Below, piece by piece: positions 1 through 9,082 of a stretch of DNA of 64,000 nucleotides; within the stretch, counting starts at the first letter, position 1, and every line of letters begins with the position of its first letter. A program made the position numbers and the translations under genes. The notes beneath the pieces were generated by a model, which made no database searches, had not been told where the DNA came from, and was given only the letters and a program-made list of their open reading frames with translations. The DNA comes from a virus, in the IMG/VR virus record IMGVR_UViG_3300046163_000066, positions 102,177 to 166,176 of that record; one strand, written 5' to 3'.

Positions 1-535
1 CATACGACTTTCCTCGCAAGAATGCCAAAGCCGCCGAAAGTTTCTGAAGTGAGTTGGTGAAACGGAAACCAAGAACACGCCCAATATCGCTGGGTGCGTG
101 ATTTTCGTAAGTTTTACCCTTTTCTCGGTCTGGTCGGATTTTGCTACCTCCTTCTTCATTGGTGTTGGTAGTAATGGAGAAATCCATCAAGGGTGAGGCA
201 TAAAGATAATCGGAAGATTTAGGTTGTAGGTCTGTGCCACCTGCTGCAAACAGACCGGTGTTCAAAGGTTGGAATCTTTGGGTGAACAACACAGAAATGT
301 AAGACATTTCTCGAAGTGCGTCGTAAGTAGAACTGCCAACAGTTTGACCGGGTGGGGCGTAACCAATGTCTTTGCCTACAAAGTTCCAAACTGAAGCCAA
401 TTCGTTGAAACGTAGAGGTTCAATTTGTCCTTGAATGGCTTTAACAACCAATCGCTCTTGTGGGGGTCCACCGCCACCGAGAACTTTGCCTGAAAGTTGT
501 TCATATCTGGCACCCGAGAGAAATTGACTTAAACA
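1..535 (-). CDS. AAA+ ATPase, C-terminal part in shifted frame (partial)
   Basis: This frame is open from the left window edge to about position 535 and has no start of its own. It reads on from the MoxR-like ATPase one frame over: after the DRID motif it gives a helical lid-like stretch, LSGARYEQLSGKVLGG, and ends in a SLQKLSAALAFLRG helix typical of an AAA+ lid. I infer that it is the C-terminal domain of the same protein, separated by a single-base shift. The gene continues beyond the window. Confidence 0.7.
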
Positions 536-2288
536 GCAATTCCATGTCAATACGGTCAATGAAAGCAAGGTCGTTTCCTTTTTGGTGAGGGTTGGTATCC
601 ATCCAAGCAACGAAAGATGGTGAATCGAAACTTCGGCCACGGTATTCTACTTTTCGCTCGGCAATTAGACCCAGAACAGCGTCTTCGACACCAGCCTGTG
701 AACGGTTGGCTTCGTTGAAGAACTTAACAGGTTGGGTAACGATAGGTCGTGGAACTGGCTCGAACTCGTAAGTTGATTCTTCCACACCACGCAATTCATT
801 TTGTTTGGTGGCTTGACGGATTTCAATACCGTAAAGAACTTCGTCAGCACGCTTTTCGTAGTCAATCTTAGCCACACCGATTTCACGAAGCATTTCTTCA
901 AGAATACTCTTGGTGTCGTTGTATTTTCCACCAGACCCTTGAGCATTTGACATCCAATCAGCACGCAAGTCATAGAAATGTTCCATCAAAAAAGCACGGA
1001 AGTTGTAGCCTTCGTTACGACCTGCATCTGTGTAGAGACCATGACCTGCAACAAGGTAATCTTTGAGATTGTCACGAGCGTATCCACCTGAACCGGGTCG
1101 GTCTTCAACAATGTTTCGGTAATTTTGAGTGGGTTCAGGAGTGTCAGCGTTGTAAGCAGGGAATTGCAGACCCATTGTGTAAGTGAGTTTAACATCTCCA
1201 GTAGAATCTGTAACTGTGTATTCACGAGTATTCTTGAAAACAAACTCTCCCTTTTCATTCAGGATTTGAATAGGTGCCACAGCCATTTCTACTTCATTGT
1301 CTGGCAAAAGTTTCAGAATATCTGAGGTAGTCAAATCTTCGTTATCTGGGTCTGGATGATTGAAACCTTGAATGGGAACTTTAGCAACGTAGCAGTTGGT
1401 AAGTAAGTAGTAGTAATCTTCAATAGACATAGGATTCTTGTTGAAGGAATCACCTTTGCTGTTCTTGGCATTAGCGTGCAAGAAAGAAGTGTCATAAAGA
1501 TAAGAACCTGAAACTTGGGAATCTTCAGTCCAGCGAGTAAATCGCCACTTGTTCCAGTTGTCACGAACTGCAAAGTAAGCATCGTTAGAGTAATCAATAG
1601 CATAGTTTTGACCAGCAGGGAACTCTTTGGGAACATACGGTTGGTTGAAACGAGCCTCGTCGTTGTAGGTTTTACCTTCAGAAACAACAAATCGCTTTTT
1701 TCCAGAGTGTCCGTAAGAGTTGCACAACAAAACTGCTGCGCTTTCGATAACAGTAGTTTTACCTGTGCCGGGAATACCAGACAATCGGCAAGTAGAATCT
1801 TTCATCAACCATGCGGCTGTGAACATTTCAAGGTGTTCGTAAGTATCGAAACCGAAAACTTCACCGAGATTGGTCATACTGGTTTGAATCTTCTTGAGTT
1901 GTCGCTCATGCGCTTTCTTGTTTTGAGTAAGTTTGGTAAGTTTCAACTTGGCTTCAAAGATTTTTCCTAAAGCAGCACCCAATGTGGCTGGCAATCCTTT
2001 ACTCATTACTGTGTCATCATAAACTGCCGAAACTTCGTAACCACCGTAAGAAGATTCTTCCAAATCTAAATCAAGGTCAATTACATCTCCTTCATCGTCA
2101 AGAACTACAAAGTTTAAGGGTCCACGATTGACACCTGAGAAAACTTCTACGCTACCGAGAGTTTCATCAATTTCTTCAAGAGTTACCATGTCTGCCAAAC
2201 TGCGACCACTACTGGAAGCCACTTCCTTAAGAACTGCCATGCCTTCTTTACCAATAAGTTCTTCCAATTGTTCTTCGAGAGTCGTCAT
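501..2288 (-). CDS. MoxR/RavA-like AAA+ ATPase, N-terminal part (frameshifted)
   Basis: Visible motifs are Walker A GIPGTGKTTVIE near residue 171, a Walker B-like FFNEANRSQAG near residue 521, sensor-like MDTNPHQKG near 560, and the arginine-finger DRID near 578. This order matches MoxR-type ATPases, which remodel partner proteins with ATP. The roughly 350 residues between Walker A and B are far longer than in ordinary MoxR proteins. The frame stops early at a TGA, but the protein clearly continues in another frame to the left edge. It is the third gene of an operon: its ATG lies 2 bp after the previous stop. The upstream unknown proteins may be its substrates. Confidence 0.75.
   Translation of the reverse strand: MTTLEEQLEELIGKEGMAVLKEVASSSGRSLADMVTLEEIDETLGSVEVFSGVNRGPLNFVVLDDEGDVIDLDLDLEESSYGGYEVSAVYDDTVMSKGLPATLGAALGKIFEAKLKLTKLTQNKKAHERQLKKIQTSMTNLGEVFGFDTYEHLEMFTAAWLMKDSTCRLSGIPGTGKTTVIESAAVLLCNSYGHSGKKRFVVSEGKTYNDEARFNQPYVPKEFPAGQNYAIDYSNDAYFAVRDNWNKWRFTRWTEDSQVSGSYLYDTSFLHANAKNSKGDSFNKNPMSIEDYYYLLTNCYVAKVPIQGFNHPDPDNEDLTTSDILKLLPDNEVEMAVAPIQILNEKGEFVFKNTREYTVTDSTGDVKLTYTMGLQFPAYNADTPEPTQNYRNIVEDRPGSGGYARDNLKDYLVAGHGLYTDAGRNEGYNFRAFLMEHFYDLRADWMSNAQGSGGKYNDTKSILEEMLREIGVAKIDYEKRADEVLYGIEIRQATKQNELRGVEESTYEFEPVPRPIVTQPVKFFNEANRSQAGVEDAVLGLIAERKVEYRGRSFDSPSFVAWMDTNPHQKGNDLAFIDRIDMELLFKSISLGCQI
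505..540 (-). other. Frameshift junction in the ATPase
   Basis: The N-terminal frame runs ...DMELLFK then SISLGCQI-stop. The +1 frame runs QFLSGARYEQL with no stop to the window edge. The switch must fall around the TTTAAGTC stretch. It could be a sequencing indel, a real inactivating mutation, or programmed frameshifting. Confidence 0.65.
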
Positions 2289-2290
2289 GT

Positions 2291-3418
2291 TTAGTCACCT
2301 CTAATTTTAAGTGCGTAGGTTGTTGAACCAATGCCTACAATGATAACGTAATCATTGTCTTGTTGAACCATAATTGTTTTGGTATCAACTTGACCTGTCA
2401 ATTCATCAATGGCATTGTATTTAGCCGAAAGTCTGGAAGAACGACGTGAGTTGGTCAAATACTTTTGCACATCTGCAACATCGAGTTTGCCTGTGATAAC
2501 CATCATGGCAGGGCGACTATCAATAACATTGACTGTGCCGCTAATTTCTTTTGATTGATTGTCCAAAGCCTTGAATCGTTCATCAAGGTCTGGAATGAGA
2601 ATGGTCTCGCCTGTATCAGTTGTTAGTTTAACTTGGCTGTAAGTAATCACATCGTAAGTTTTGCTACCAATTTTAAGTGTGTTGCCTGTGATAGCATTCT
2701 TGGAAGCAACTTCAATGGACGTGATGCCTTCGCCAGTATTTCGCTTGGCTGGGTCTAAAACTTTACCATCTTCATTGATAGGTCTCAAGTTTCGGATGTC
2801 GAAGGGGAACATAAACTCTTGATTGTTAATATCGCTGTTATCATTGATGTTGAAACCGGGGAACAAGTTGGAAGCATCTTTGGAAGTTTCATAGTTAAGT
2901 GTGAAAAATGCACCTTGAGTGTTAAGGTCAAGTTTGGTATCAAAGTCTAAAGCAAGTGGTTGTAGCACATCGTCGCTCAAAGTTGATTTGTCAAACTCGA
3001 TTTCGGTAATTTTGGGTTCAAAAGTGACCTTACGGAAACCTTCATTGAGGTAAGCCGAACTTAAAGCACGCAAGGCTTGTTGGTCAGCAGTATTGCCAGC
3101 ACCTTCGTCGGTGTAATTCTCTGGTCTGAAACGGTTTTCTAAGCCTCCAAGACCCATGTAAGGGAAACCATAAACACCTTGAGATAATCCCAGAGTTTCG
3201 GTAAAGGAACTTTTATTGACTCGAATATCAGTAATGGCTCCACCTTTGCTGGGTTCTTCCAACACAATTTCTAACATAGAGTAAGTAGCGAAGTCTCCAC
3301 CGACGGTAGCCGGAACCATACCGAAACCTTCAATCTCAATATACATTTGACCCTTTTCAAAGAAGAATGAAACTGCGGGTGTGTTGATTGCATCGTATTC
3401 TTCGCCAGTATCATCCAT
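2291..3418 (-). CDS. Unknown 375-residue protein, beta-rich
   Basis: I recognise no family. The protein is acidic, has no signal peptide or membrane helix, and looks beta-rich, with a C-terminal YVIIVGIGSTTYALKIRGD stretch. It overlaps the upstream stop by one base (TAATG) and is followed 2 bp later by the MoxR-like ATPase. The tight coupling suggests that the three products work together, but the role is open. Confidence 0.6.
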   Translation of the reverse strand: MDDTGEEYDAINTPAVSFFFEKGQMYIEIEGFGMVPATVGGDFATYSMLEIVLEEPSKGGAITDIRVNKSSFTETLGLSQGVYGFPYMGLGGLENRFRPENYTDEGAGNTADQQALRALSSAYLNEGFRKVTFEPKITEIEFDKSTLSDDVLQPLALDFDTKLDLNTQGAFFTLNYETSKDASNLFPGFNINDNSDINNQEFMFPFDIRNLRPINEDGKVLDPAKRNTGEGITSIEVASKNAITGNTLKIGSKTYDVITYSQVKLTTDTGETILIPDLDERFKALDNQSKEISGTVNVIDSRPAMMVITGKLDVADVQKYLTNSRRSSRLSAKYNAIDELTGQVDTKTIMVQQDNDYVIIVGIGSTTYALKIRGD

Positions 3419-4416
3419 TACTTCCGAAACATTGGAAGCATTGTCGAAGTATTCACCATGTCTGCTGAACTGATTTCTCCATTAGTGACTAACATACTCA
3501 AGAAGTCCAGTTCCCATGCACCGTCTCTGCTTTGCGGGACACGAACTCGCAAGGCTGAATCTCCAATATCAATGAAACCTCGTGAGGCTGTCCAAGCCTT
3601 AGAACTAACTTCACGTTCTGATTCTTCTATTACCTCTGTTTCCAAACCATCTTTCCACCAAACTGATAAATCTTCAGTATCCACATATTTTTCAAACTCT
3701 GAAGGTGGTGCAGGAACTGGTTCTTCAGGAAGTTCTTCCTCTTCTACGGGTGTTGCTGGAGTCGCTGGAGCCGATGGTGACGATGGTGATGGTGTTTTAG
3801 GAGCAATACCAGAAGGACTAACTGTGGGAATAGTTTTTCCATAGCCTCCAAGCGCACTCCCTAATTCATAATCTGTTTTAACAACTGTTGGCATAGTGGA
3901 GGAGCCAGAAGCATTATCCTGCACAGATTTTGTCCAGTTAGAATCTACTGAACCCGTTTCTGCAATAGCATTGATGTTGATAGCACCCCAGCCATCACGA
4001 TTAAACTTCGGATATTTTTGAGAACGACCTGCTCCACCCTTTTTAGCAGGAACTGGAACACCTAATCGAAGAACTGCATTAGAGTAAAGAGTATCTACTT
4101 CATCACGAGTCAATCCGAAAGTTTCTGCAACTAAAGCCAAGAAGGGCGGTTCGTCTCCATACCAACGGCTACCAACCAATTCAGAGTAAGTGCTACCAGC
4201 AATACCTGTGCCTCTGGGACTGTATTTCTTATCATTGTCACACAGCAGATAATCTCTGGCTTTGCTCGTTAGGGTGTGTCCTTGACCTTCCAAAAATGCA
4301 ATTACATCTGCACCGAGACCTACACCTGCCGATTCAGCCAAATTGGTATATTTAAAACCATTAGCCCAAAGATACACCAGTATTTTCTGAGCCTTTGTAT
4401 CATCAACACGAGCCAT
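3418..4416 (-). CDS. Unknown protein with Pro/Ser-rich linker
   Basis: 332 residues in two parts. The N-terminal half is globular. A Pro/Ser/Ala linker (around residues 200-235) joins it to a C-terminal part with WTASRGFIDIGDSALRV. A similar GSGFVNIGES phrase occurs in the protein encoded at 4867-6030. It is the first gene of the ATPase operon. Its ATG lies 24 bp from the TATA box at 4441-4447, so the mRNA is probably leaderless. Confidence 0.6.
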   Translation of the reverse strand: MARVDDTKAQKILVYLWANGFKYTNLAESAGVGLGADVIAFLEGQGHTLTSKARDYLLCDNDKKYSPRGTGIAGSTYSELVGSRWYGDEPPFLALVAETFGLTRDEVDTLYSNAVLRLGVPVPAKKGGAGRSQKYPKFNRDGWGAININAIAETGSVDSNWTKSVQDNASGSSTMPTVVKTDYELGSALGGYGKTIPTVSPSGIAPKTPSPSSPSAPATPATPVEEEELPEEPVPAPPSEFEKYVDTEDLSVWWKDGLETEVIEESEREVSSKAWTASRGFIDIGDSALRVRVPQSRDGAWELDFLSMLVTNGEISSADMVNTSTMLPMFRK

Positions 4417-4440
4417 GTATATTCCTCACTCCGTTCTACT

Positions 4441-4447
4441 ACTTAAA
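4441..4447 (-). promoter_or_regulatory. TATA box of the ATPase operon
   Basis: TTTAAGT on the minus strand, 24 bp before the ATG at 4416. It lies at the very end of the next gene upstream, as is usual here. Confidence 0.75.
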
Positions 4448-4859
4448 GATTCCGACCCTCTTCTCTGATATACATGATAATATCGGCACGGAAAAATTGA
4501 TACAAACGACGAAACCAGTTTTCATGCAACCTCAAGAAATCTGAAAGGTGGCGAATCTCTCGATAACGTGTTCCATAAGGCTCTAAAGCATCCAAAAAAT
4601 CAGCAAATCCTGAGTTAGCCCAAACTGACAATCCTTTATCAGAAAGACTCATAATGAACTCTCGATTGGCAATCAAACGATTAAACAAGTCATTGGTCTC
4701 TTCAGAAAAATCGGCTTCATCTGGTGTGTAAAATGGATGTGAACGAATAAATCTGTCCATCAATTCAAGATAACTTTGTAAATGAACTCCTCTAATCCAT
4801 GTGAGCCAACCCTCCATGTGGTTAGCACAGTAATGAGTCCAAATCGGATTGAGAGGCAT
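4443..4859 (-). CDS. Unknown helical protein, 138 residues
   Basis: No family recognised. It is rich in aromatic residues and arginine (RYREIRHLSDF, LHENWFRRLYQFF), so probably all-helical and soluble. I chose the ATG at 4859, 7 bp after the previous stop, over an in-frame TTG at 4880 that would overlap that gene. It ends inside the next promoter. Confidence 0.55.
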   Translation of the reverse strand: MPLNPIWTHYCANHMEGWLTWIRGVHLQSYLELMDRFIRSHPFYTPDEADFSEETNDLFNRLIANREFIMSLSDKGLSVWANSGFADFLDALEPYGTRYREIRHLSDFLRLHENWFRRLYQFFRADIIMYIREEGRNL

Positions 4860-4866
4860 GGTTATC

Positions 4867-6030
4867 TCACTCGAAATCAACTAAAAATGTGGAAGATTCA
4901 GGTCGGTCAGGATTTTCTGGAATCGTAACATGGGGTGTGTCGTGAACTTCCGAAAGTTCTTCTTGAGTAATGGTTTGTGATTCAGGTTCTTTAGAACCAA
5001 CAGGTTGAACCTTGAGGTCTTCTTCGGAGACACCTGCTTTAGCAGCCAATGAACCTAATGATTCTAAGCCACCACCCTTAAGTGAGTCTGGGATTTGAAG
5101 ACCATCAACAGCCAATGGATTATACTGTTCTGCTGATTCGGGAGTGGGTAAATCTTCAAAGGAAATCTTAGAATTGCGTCGGTGATTTTCGGCTTCAGCA
5201 GCCATCTGTGCTTGGATTTTATCAACACCACTTTGGAATGTCGGGATTCCACCTTCGGCGGTGTAATCTACACCATCGGAGGCTTTCTTATTGATTTTGT
5301 TTTGAGAATCTCTGGACATAACTTCATCCACAGACAAACCTGCTTCACGAGCCAATTGTTCTAATCCATTGATTCCAAATTGAGTTTCAACTCTGTTATT
5401 GACACTTGAAGTTTCATAGTGTGACCTTTGTTTGGAAGGATTTGGTGCGCCCAGAACATCATACCAATCCACGGGTCCATCTGTGAAAGGGTCTTTAGGA
5501 AGTTCAACAGGTTCAGCGGCCGGGGCGGGAGCAGTATCTACTGATTCACCGATATTAACGAAACCAGAGCCGGCTGGCGAAGGGCTGTCATCGTCAGATT
5601 GAAACAACGTCATATCTGCGGAATCGTTTTGAGCAGCACGAATGCGGTCCAAAAACTCTTTGTCTGAATCATCAAGTGTTTGCTTGCGACCTCCGAAGAA
5701 ATCGGAAGCATTTCTGACTACGGGGGCAATATCATTCCAGAACTCAGCCATACTCAGCAATCGAGATGCCGTAGGTGAGGTATCCACCGCATCGGCTACA
5801 CCATACTTTTCTAAAAAGTTCACTAAAGGAACTAAAACTCGCTCTCCCATTTCTGGGTCAAGATTGAACTTTCGAGTCAATTCTGCCATATCGGAAGCAC
5901 CAAACATACCTGCTACGGAAGCCGAACTGGAAGATTTCTTCTTAGAGTCAGAACTCTTGTCGGATGACTCGTCTGATGAAGCCTTAGTTTCTGTCTTGCT
6001 GTTGCGAAGCAAGTCATCAAAATCACTCAT
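4867..6030 (-). CDS. Unknown low-complexity acidic protein, 387 residues
   Basis: The N-terminus is a Ser/Lys/Asp-rich disordered stretch. Two related helical phrases follow, INGLEQLAREAGLSVDEV and GLESLGSLAAKAGVSEEDL, which look like an internal repeat. The composition resembles a scaffold or internal virion protein, but that is only an impression. The ATG is 23 bp from the TATA box at 6054-6060. Confidence 0.55.
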   Translation of the reverse strand: MSDFDDLLRNSKTETKASSDESSDKSSDSKKKSSSSASVAGMFGASDMAELTRKFNLDPEMGERVLVPLVNFLEKYGVADAVDTSPTASRLLSMAEFWNDIAPVVRNASDFFGGRKQTLDDSDKEFLDRIRAAQNDSADMTLFQSDDDSPSPAGSGFVNIGESVDTAPAPAAEPVELPKDPFTDGPVDWYDVLGAPNPSKQRSHYETSSVNNRVETQFGINGLEQLAREAGLSVDEVMSRDSQNKINKKASDGVDYTAEGGIPTFQSGVDKIQAQMAAEAENHRRNSKISFEDLPTPESAEQYNPLAVDGLQIPDSLKGGGLESLGSLAAKAGVSEEDLKVQPVGSKEPESQTITQEELSEVHDTPHVTIPENPDRPESSTFLVDFE

Positions 6031-6032
6031 AA

Positions 6033-6060
6033 ACTCTGTATAGAGTCACAACTACTTAAA
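6033..6060 (-). promoter_or_regulatory. TATA box plus palindrome, gene 6030
   Basis: The TATA box is at 6054-6060. The inverted repeat ACTCT-4-AGAGT (6033-6046) sits between it and the start codon, where a DNA-binding operator would block initiation. Confidence 0.6.
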
Positions 6061-6062
6061 AC

Positions 6063-6605
6063 TTATCTTTTGAATAGCGTTTCGGCTTGTTCTCGAAGGT
6101 TAGCGAGCCATGCTTGATTGTAAGTGTCAGAACTGCCGTGGTCTCTTTGAAACTCCGCTTGTTCGGCAAGTGTGTCAAGGCTGGTTGCCAGTAAATCGTG
6201 AAGGAATTGACTATCATCACCCGTAGCCGGAACTTTTCGGATAAACTCGGACAAATGTTGAGTCATACGTCGCATTTCGCTTTCACGGGCTGCCGTTTTG
6301 AGAGACAAAACTTGAATGATAAACGGAGATTCTAAGGTATTGAGAATCTTGTCTTGTAGTGAAAGTTCATTTTCGGTGTCCAAAGATGACACGATAGAAT
6401 CGAAACTTTCGTATAATGATTCAATTTGTTCTGGGCTGGCAGAGATTCCCATTGATTCGGTGAACTCTCGGAATTGTTGTTTAATGGTTTGCGCTCGTTG
6501 CAGTTCTAAAAACTGTTGATATGTTGAAAGAGATTCTCTCATGGCGGAAAGATTTTCAAACAGTTCTTTGGGATTCAAGATATTCACGCTCACAGATTTC
6601 ATCAA
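6063..6605 (-). CDS. Unknown coiled-coil protein, 180 residues
   Basis: Helical throughout, with heptad-like stretches (LSTYQQFLELQRAQTIKQQF) and no membrane segment. It shares the ATGA overlap with the upstream membrane-protein gene, so the two are translationally coupled. No family recognised. Confidence 0.55.
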   Translation of the reverse strand: MMKSVSVNILNPKELFENLSAMRESLSTYQQFLELQRAQTIKQQFREFTESMGISASPEQIESLYESFDSIVSSLDTENELSLQDKILNTLESPFIIQVLSLKTAARESEMRRMTQHLSEFIRKVPATGDDSQFLHDLLATSLDTLAEQAEFQRDHGSSDTYNQAWLANLREQAETLFKR

Positions 6606-7360
6606 TTAAATTGTGGTCCGTTACGCTTGTTGAAATCTCCCAATAAGAAGTTATTCAGATTACTCATGGCATCAAAACGATTAGCGGCTTGTGATTCAGC
6701 CTCTTTTTTAGCATCTTTTTCTTCGGCTCGCTTCATGTAATCTTCGGCTTCTGAAAGTTTCTTGTCGAAACGGTCAATTGTGGATTTCAAATCATCAATT
6801 TGGCTTTTGTAATACCACGATGTTCCCAAAGCACCGATGACTAAACCTGCCATCATGCCCATAGCCGCAGCAGATTTACCACCAACTGCGAAACCTGCGG
6901 AAGCCACAGGAGATTTACCACCTACGGTGGCTGTTTCGGCGGCTGAAGTGGCCTTAGAACCATTACGCTTTGACAATTCAGCATGGATTTTACCGAGGTC
7001 AGACTGATAAGTGGAAAACTCTTCAGGAGATGGTGTTTTACGACTCATAGAATAAAGCAAGTCCATAAGTTCGGTGTCATTCATGTCTTCCAACTTCATG
7101 TTTTTACGAACTGAAATGGATTCAGCAGCGAAAACAGATGTTTCGGTTTCAACCTCTCGATGAGATTCTACGATAACATCCGTAATTTTCTTCCAGCCAC
7201 GAATGCCGTTGCCACGAACACCCAAAACGTATTTGCCGGGACCCGTTTCATTAGCAAAATCAACTAACTCTGCTACGCTGATGGGTTCTTCAGAGCGCAA
7301 GATGTCTTTGCATCCTGAGTTCTTAACACCTTTTTGATAACGGCGAACAAAATAACCCAT
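6602..7360 (-). CDS. Unknown membrane protein with FAAE box
   Basis: The N-terminal globular part is about 100 residues. Then comes the box VFAAESIS, of the (A/S/G)-A-E type seen in many proteins here. One glycine/alanine-rich membrane helix follows (AAMGMMAGLVIGALGTSWYY), then a charged coiled coil. I chose the ATG at 7360 because it lies 23 bp from the TATA box. The longer GTG start at 7366 would leave only 17 bp. Confidence 0.6.
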   Translation of the reverse strand: MGYFVRRYQKGVKNSGCKDILRSEEPISVAELVDFANETGPGKYVLGVRGNGIRGWKKITDVIVESHREVETETSVFAAESISVRKNMKLEDMNDTELMDLLYSMSRKTPSPEEFSTYQSDLGKIHAELSKRNGSKATSAAETATVGGKSPVASAGFAVGGKSAAAMGMMAGLVIGALGTSWYYKSQIDDLKSTIDRFDKKLSEAEDYMKRAEEKDAKKEAESQAANRFDAMSNLNNFLLGDFNKRNGPQFN

Positions 7361-7390
7361 AGACACACTATGATGTTTCTGATACTTAAA
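7358..7390 (-). promoter_or_regulatory. TATA box plus palindrome, gene 7360
   Basis: TATA box at 7384-7390. The palindrome CATAG-5-CTATG (7358-7372) includes the start codon. Confidence 0.6.
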
Positions 7391-7426
7391 GGTTCTTAAG
7401 TTCGGATGCAGTATCCGAATATCCGA

Positions 7427-7537
7427 TTAAGCATTGAGATAAATTAACAAACCGACAGCAGCCACAGATGCCACCGTTCTAATGAGTGCCATGACGTTGG
7501 GATAATTCCCAACAAAGGCTTCCATTTTAGACAACAT
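7427..7537 (-). CDS. Small single-helix membrane protein, 36 residues
   Basis: MLSKMEAFVGNYPNVMAL opens the protein, followed by one hydrophobic helix ending VGLLIYLNA. It starts 4 bp after the stop of the 7542-8027 gene, so it is the last gene of that operon. Function unknown. Confidence 0.55.
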   Translation of the reverse strand: MLSKMEAFVGNYPNVMALIRTVASVAAVGLLIYLNA

Positions 7538-7541
7538 ACTC

Positions 7542-8027
7542 TCACGACCAAACTTGTGCCAGATACTCGTAGCATTGGGCTACGGATTCTTCGGGAACTG
7601 ATTCTGATTCGGGATTGAAATCTGACATTAAGACATTCAAGGCTGTAAGGGTATCCATCAAACGCTTCCATTTGAGATTGTGAATCTTGGTGTAAAGGTC
7701 TCGGCTGTCGGCTCGGTCTTCATAGCCTTTAGAAGTCAAGTATTTGTTAAGTGCTAACAAATCCAATCGCCAACGGATTCCTCCACTACGTTCTCGGCTT
7801 TGAGCGTGTCGAAACATAGGTCGGTTGCGAAGAATACCGATAACTTCTCTGGTGGTATAACGGCGAGGTTTAAGTTCCAGCATTTTCTGTGCAATCACGG
7901 TGCTGTGTCCATAACCGTCTTTTTCTAACAGATACTCCACGATGTCAAAAACCAATGTTTCCACTAATGGAAGTGGTGTTGAAGTCTTTCGACCCTCTGA
8001 AGCATCAGGAGAACTCAAAAAGTTCAC
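7542..8027 (-). CDS. Helix-turn-helix-like protein, 161 residues
   Basis: Residues about 25-90 read like a winged-helix DNA-binding fold (LVETLVFDIVEYLLEKDGYG, then YTTREVIGILRNRPMF with SGGIRWRL as the wing). The rest is helical. It overlaps the previous gene by ATGA. A regulator or DNA-associated protein is plausible but not proven. Confidence 0.55.
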   Translation of the reverse strand: MNFLSSPDASEGRKTSTPLPLVETLVFDIVEYLLEKDGYGHSTVIAQKMLELKPRRYTTREVIGILRNRPMFRHAQSRERSGGIRWRLDLLALNKYLTSKGYEDRADSRDLYTKIHNLKWKRLMDTLTALNVLMSDFNPESESVPEESVAQCYEYLAQVWS

Positions 8028-8428
8028 TCCTCTTCGGTAGGTTCTGGTAGGTCGAGATTTTCTCGAACCAAGAGACGCTTGCCTTCTTCGTAGGCTTCTT
8101 TAGCATCTTCCAAAGACAATCCAGTATTCTTGTGTTCCAAGATAATTTCCTTGCGACGACTTTCGTAAGTCATCAGTTCCAAAATTGCCAAGTTGGTGTT
8201 GTCCATTTCAAAGGGTGAGTCTTCGTATTCACCTGCAAACAGATTCTCAATTTCTACGGCAAGTTCCGCAGCCGTCATGGTGGAAATAGTGGTGAACTCT
8301 TCAAGGTCTTCGTCAAGTTTGCTACCTGCAACCGAATCCACGATACGGGAAATAAACTGTTCAGCAGTTTCTTTGGTTACTTTCATTCCAACTCTGGGCC
8401 AATATCGCATCTCTTGTTCTGCGTTCAT
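8024..8428 (-). CDS. Unknown acidic helical protein, 134 residues
   Basis: Soluble, acidic and helical; no family recognised. It is the first gene of a three-gene operon. The ATG is 23 bp from the TATA box at 8452-8458. Confidence 0.55.
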   Translation of the reverse strand: MNAEQEMRYWPRVGMKVTKETAEQFISRIVDSVAGSKLDEDLEEFTTISTMTAAELAVEIENLFAGEYEDSPFEMDNTNLAILELMTYESRRKEIILEHKNTGLSLEDAKEAYEEGKRLLVRENLDLPEPTEEE

Positions 8429-8461
8429 AATGCTTGTATGAATGCAAACCTACTTAAAACT

Positions 8462-8644
8462 TCACTTTTTTCGGAAACTAATAACTGCCGAACCAGACCA
8501 AATGGCTTTGGCAATTGCGAGTGAGTCGGTTTCGGATTCGCCGTTGATAAAAAACTGCTTGCCATTGTATTGTTCCAAATCAATGAGGATTTTCATTTCA
8601 TTTAATGGGACATTCGGAGGAATGTATCTTTCATTCTTCTTCAT
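8462..8644 (-). CDS. Small unknown protein, 60 residues
   Basis: KILIDLEQYNGKQFFINGES suggests a small alpha/beta fold. The start lies within the last codons of the upstream gene (14-nt overlap) and the stop lies just before the next promoter. No family recognised. Confidence 0.5.
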   Translation of the reverse strand: MKKNERYIPPNVPLNEMKILIDLEQYNGKQFFINGESETDSLAIAKAIWSGSAVISFRKK

Positions 8645-9047
8645 ACGTTTCGCTTCCTATGGGCAAGTCAAGGGTTTCAGCAGACACCCAACTGGCTGAA
8701 GTCATACCGTTTTTGGATTTAAACACACGACTGGTTCGGAAACCTTCGGCGGAACGAACTTGGTCTGAAAACAGTCGGCCAGCGCATTCCAGATTCCACG
8801 GTTTTTCTGAAAACACTTTTCGCCACATCATTTGTTCAGAAAGTTTCATAGGAACTGGGGACATGACGATACCAAACAAAGTATCGTAAGTTAATTCTCC
8901 GATGAGAACATGAAGTCCTGTTCCTGATGAACTGGTTCGGACCCACACACGAGGACCAAACTCGGTGCAAAGCACAGACAGGGCTTTCAAAACTTTGGGA
9001 TTAGAAAGGTCGGTATCATCCCAATCGAAAGTCAAACCAGAACTCAT
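8631..9047 (-). CDS. Possible primase-polymerase-like (AEP) domain protein
   Basis: 138 residues. The order FDWDDTD near the N-terminus, then SSSGTGLHVLI, then ECAGRLFSDQVR resembles the hDhD ... sGxH pattern of archaeo-eukaryotic primase folds. The protein is short for a full catalytic core, so this is a weak guess. I chose the ATG at 9047, 23 bp from the TATA box at 9071-9077. The upstream in-frame KTFKSV is just translated promoter. Confidence 0.45.
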   Translation of the reverse strand: MSSGLTFDWDDTDLSNPKVLKALSVLCTEFGPRVWVRTSSSGTGLHVLIGELTYDTLFGIVMSPVPMKLSEQMMWRKVFSEKPWNLECAGRLFSDQVRSAEGFRTSRVFKSKNGMTSASWVSAETLDLPIGSETYEEE

Positions 9048-9070
9048 GGTTTCAATAAAGCCTATCACCG

Positions 9071-9077
9071 ACTTAAA
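9071..9077 (-). promoter_or_regulatory. TATA box deciding the 9047 start
   Basis: The box lies inside the longer reading frame that begins at 9119, so that longer start cannot be right if this promoter is used. Spacing to the ATG at 9047 is 23 bp. Confidence 0.65.
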
Positions 9078-9082
9078 TGTTT

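Noticed and set aside
3458-3844. Gly/Ala-rich plus-strand frame opposite a Pro-rich linker
   Set aside because: Typical shadow of Ser/Pro codons on the other strand; no promoter.
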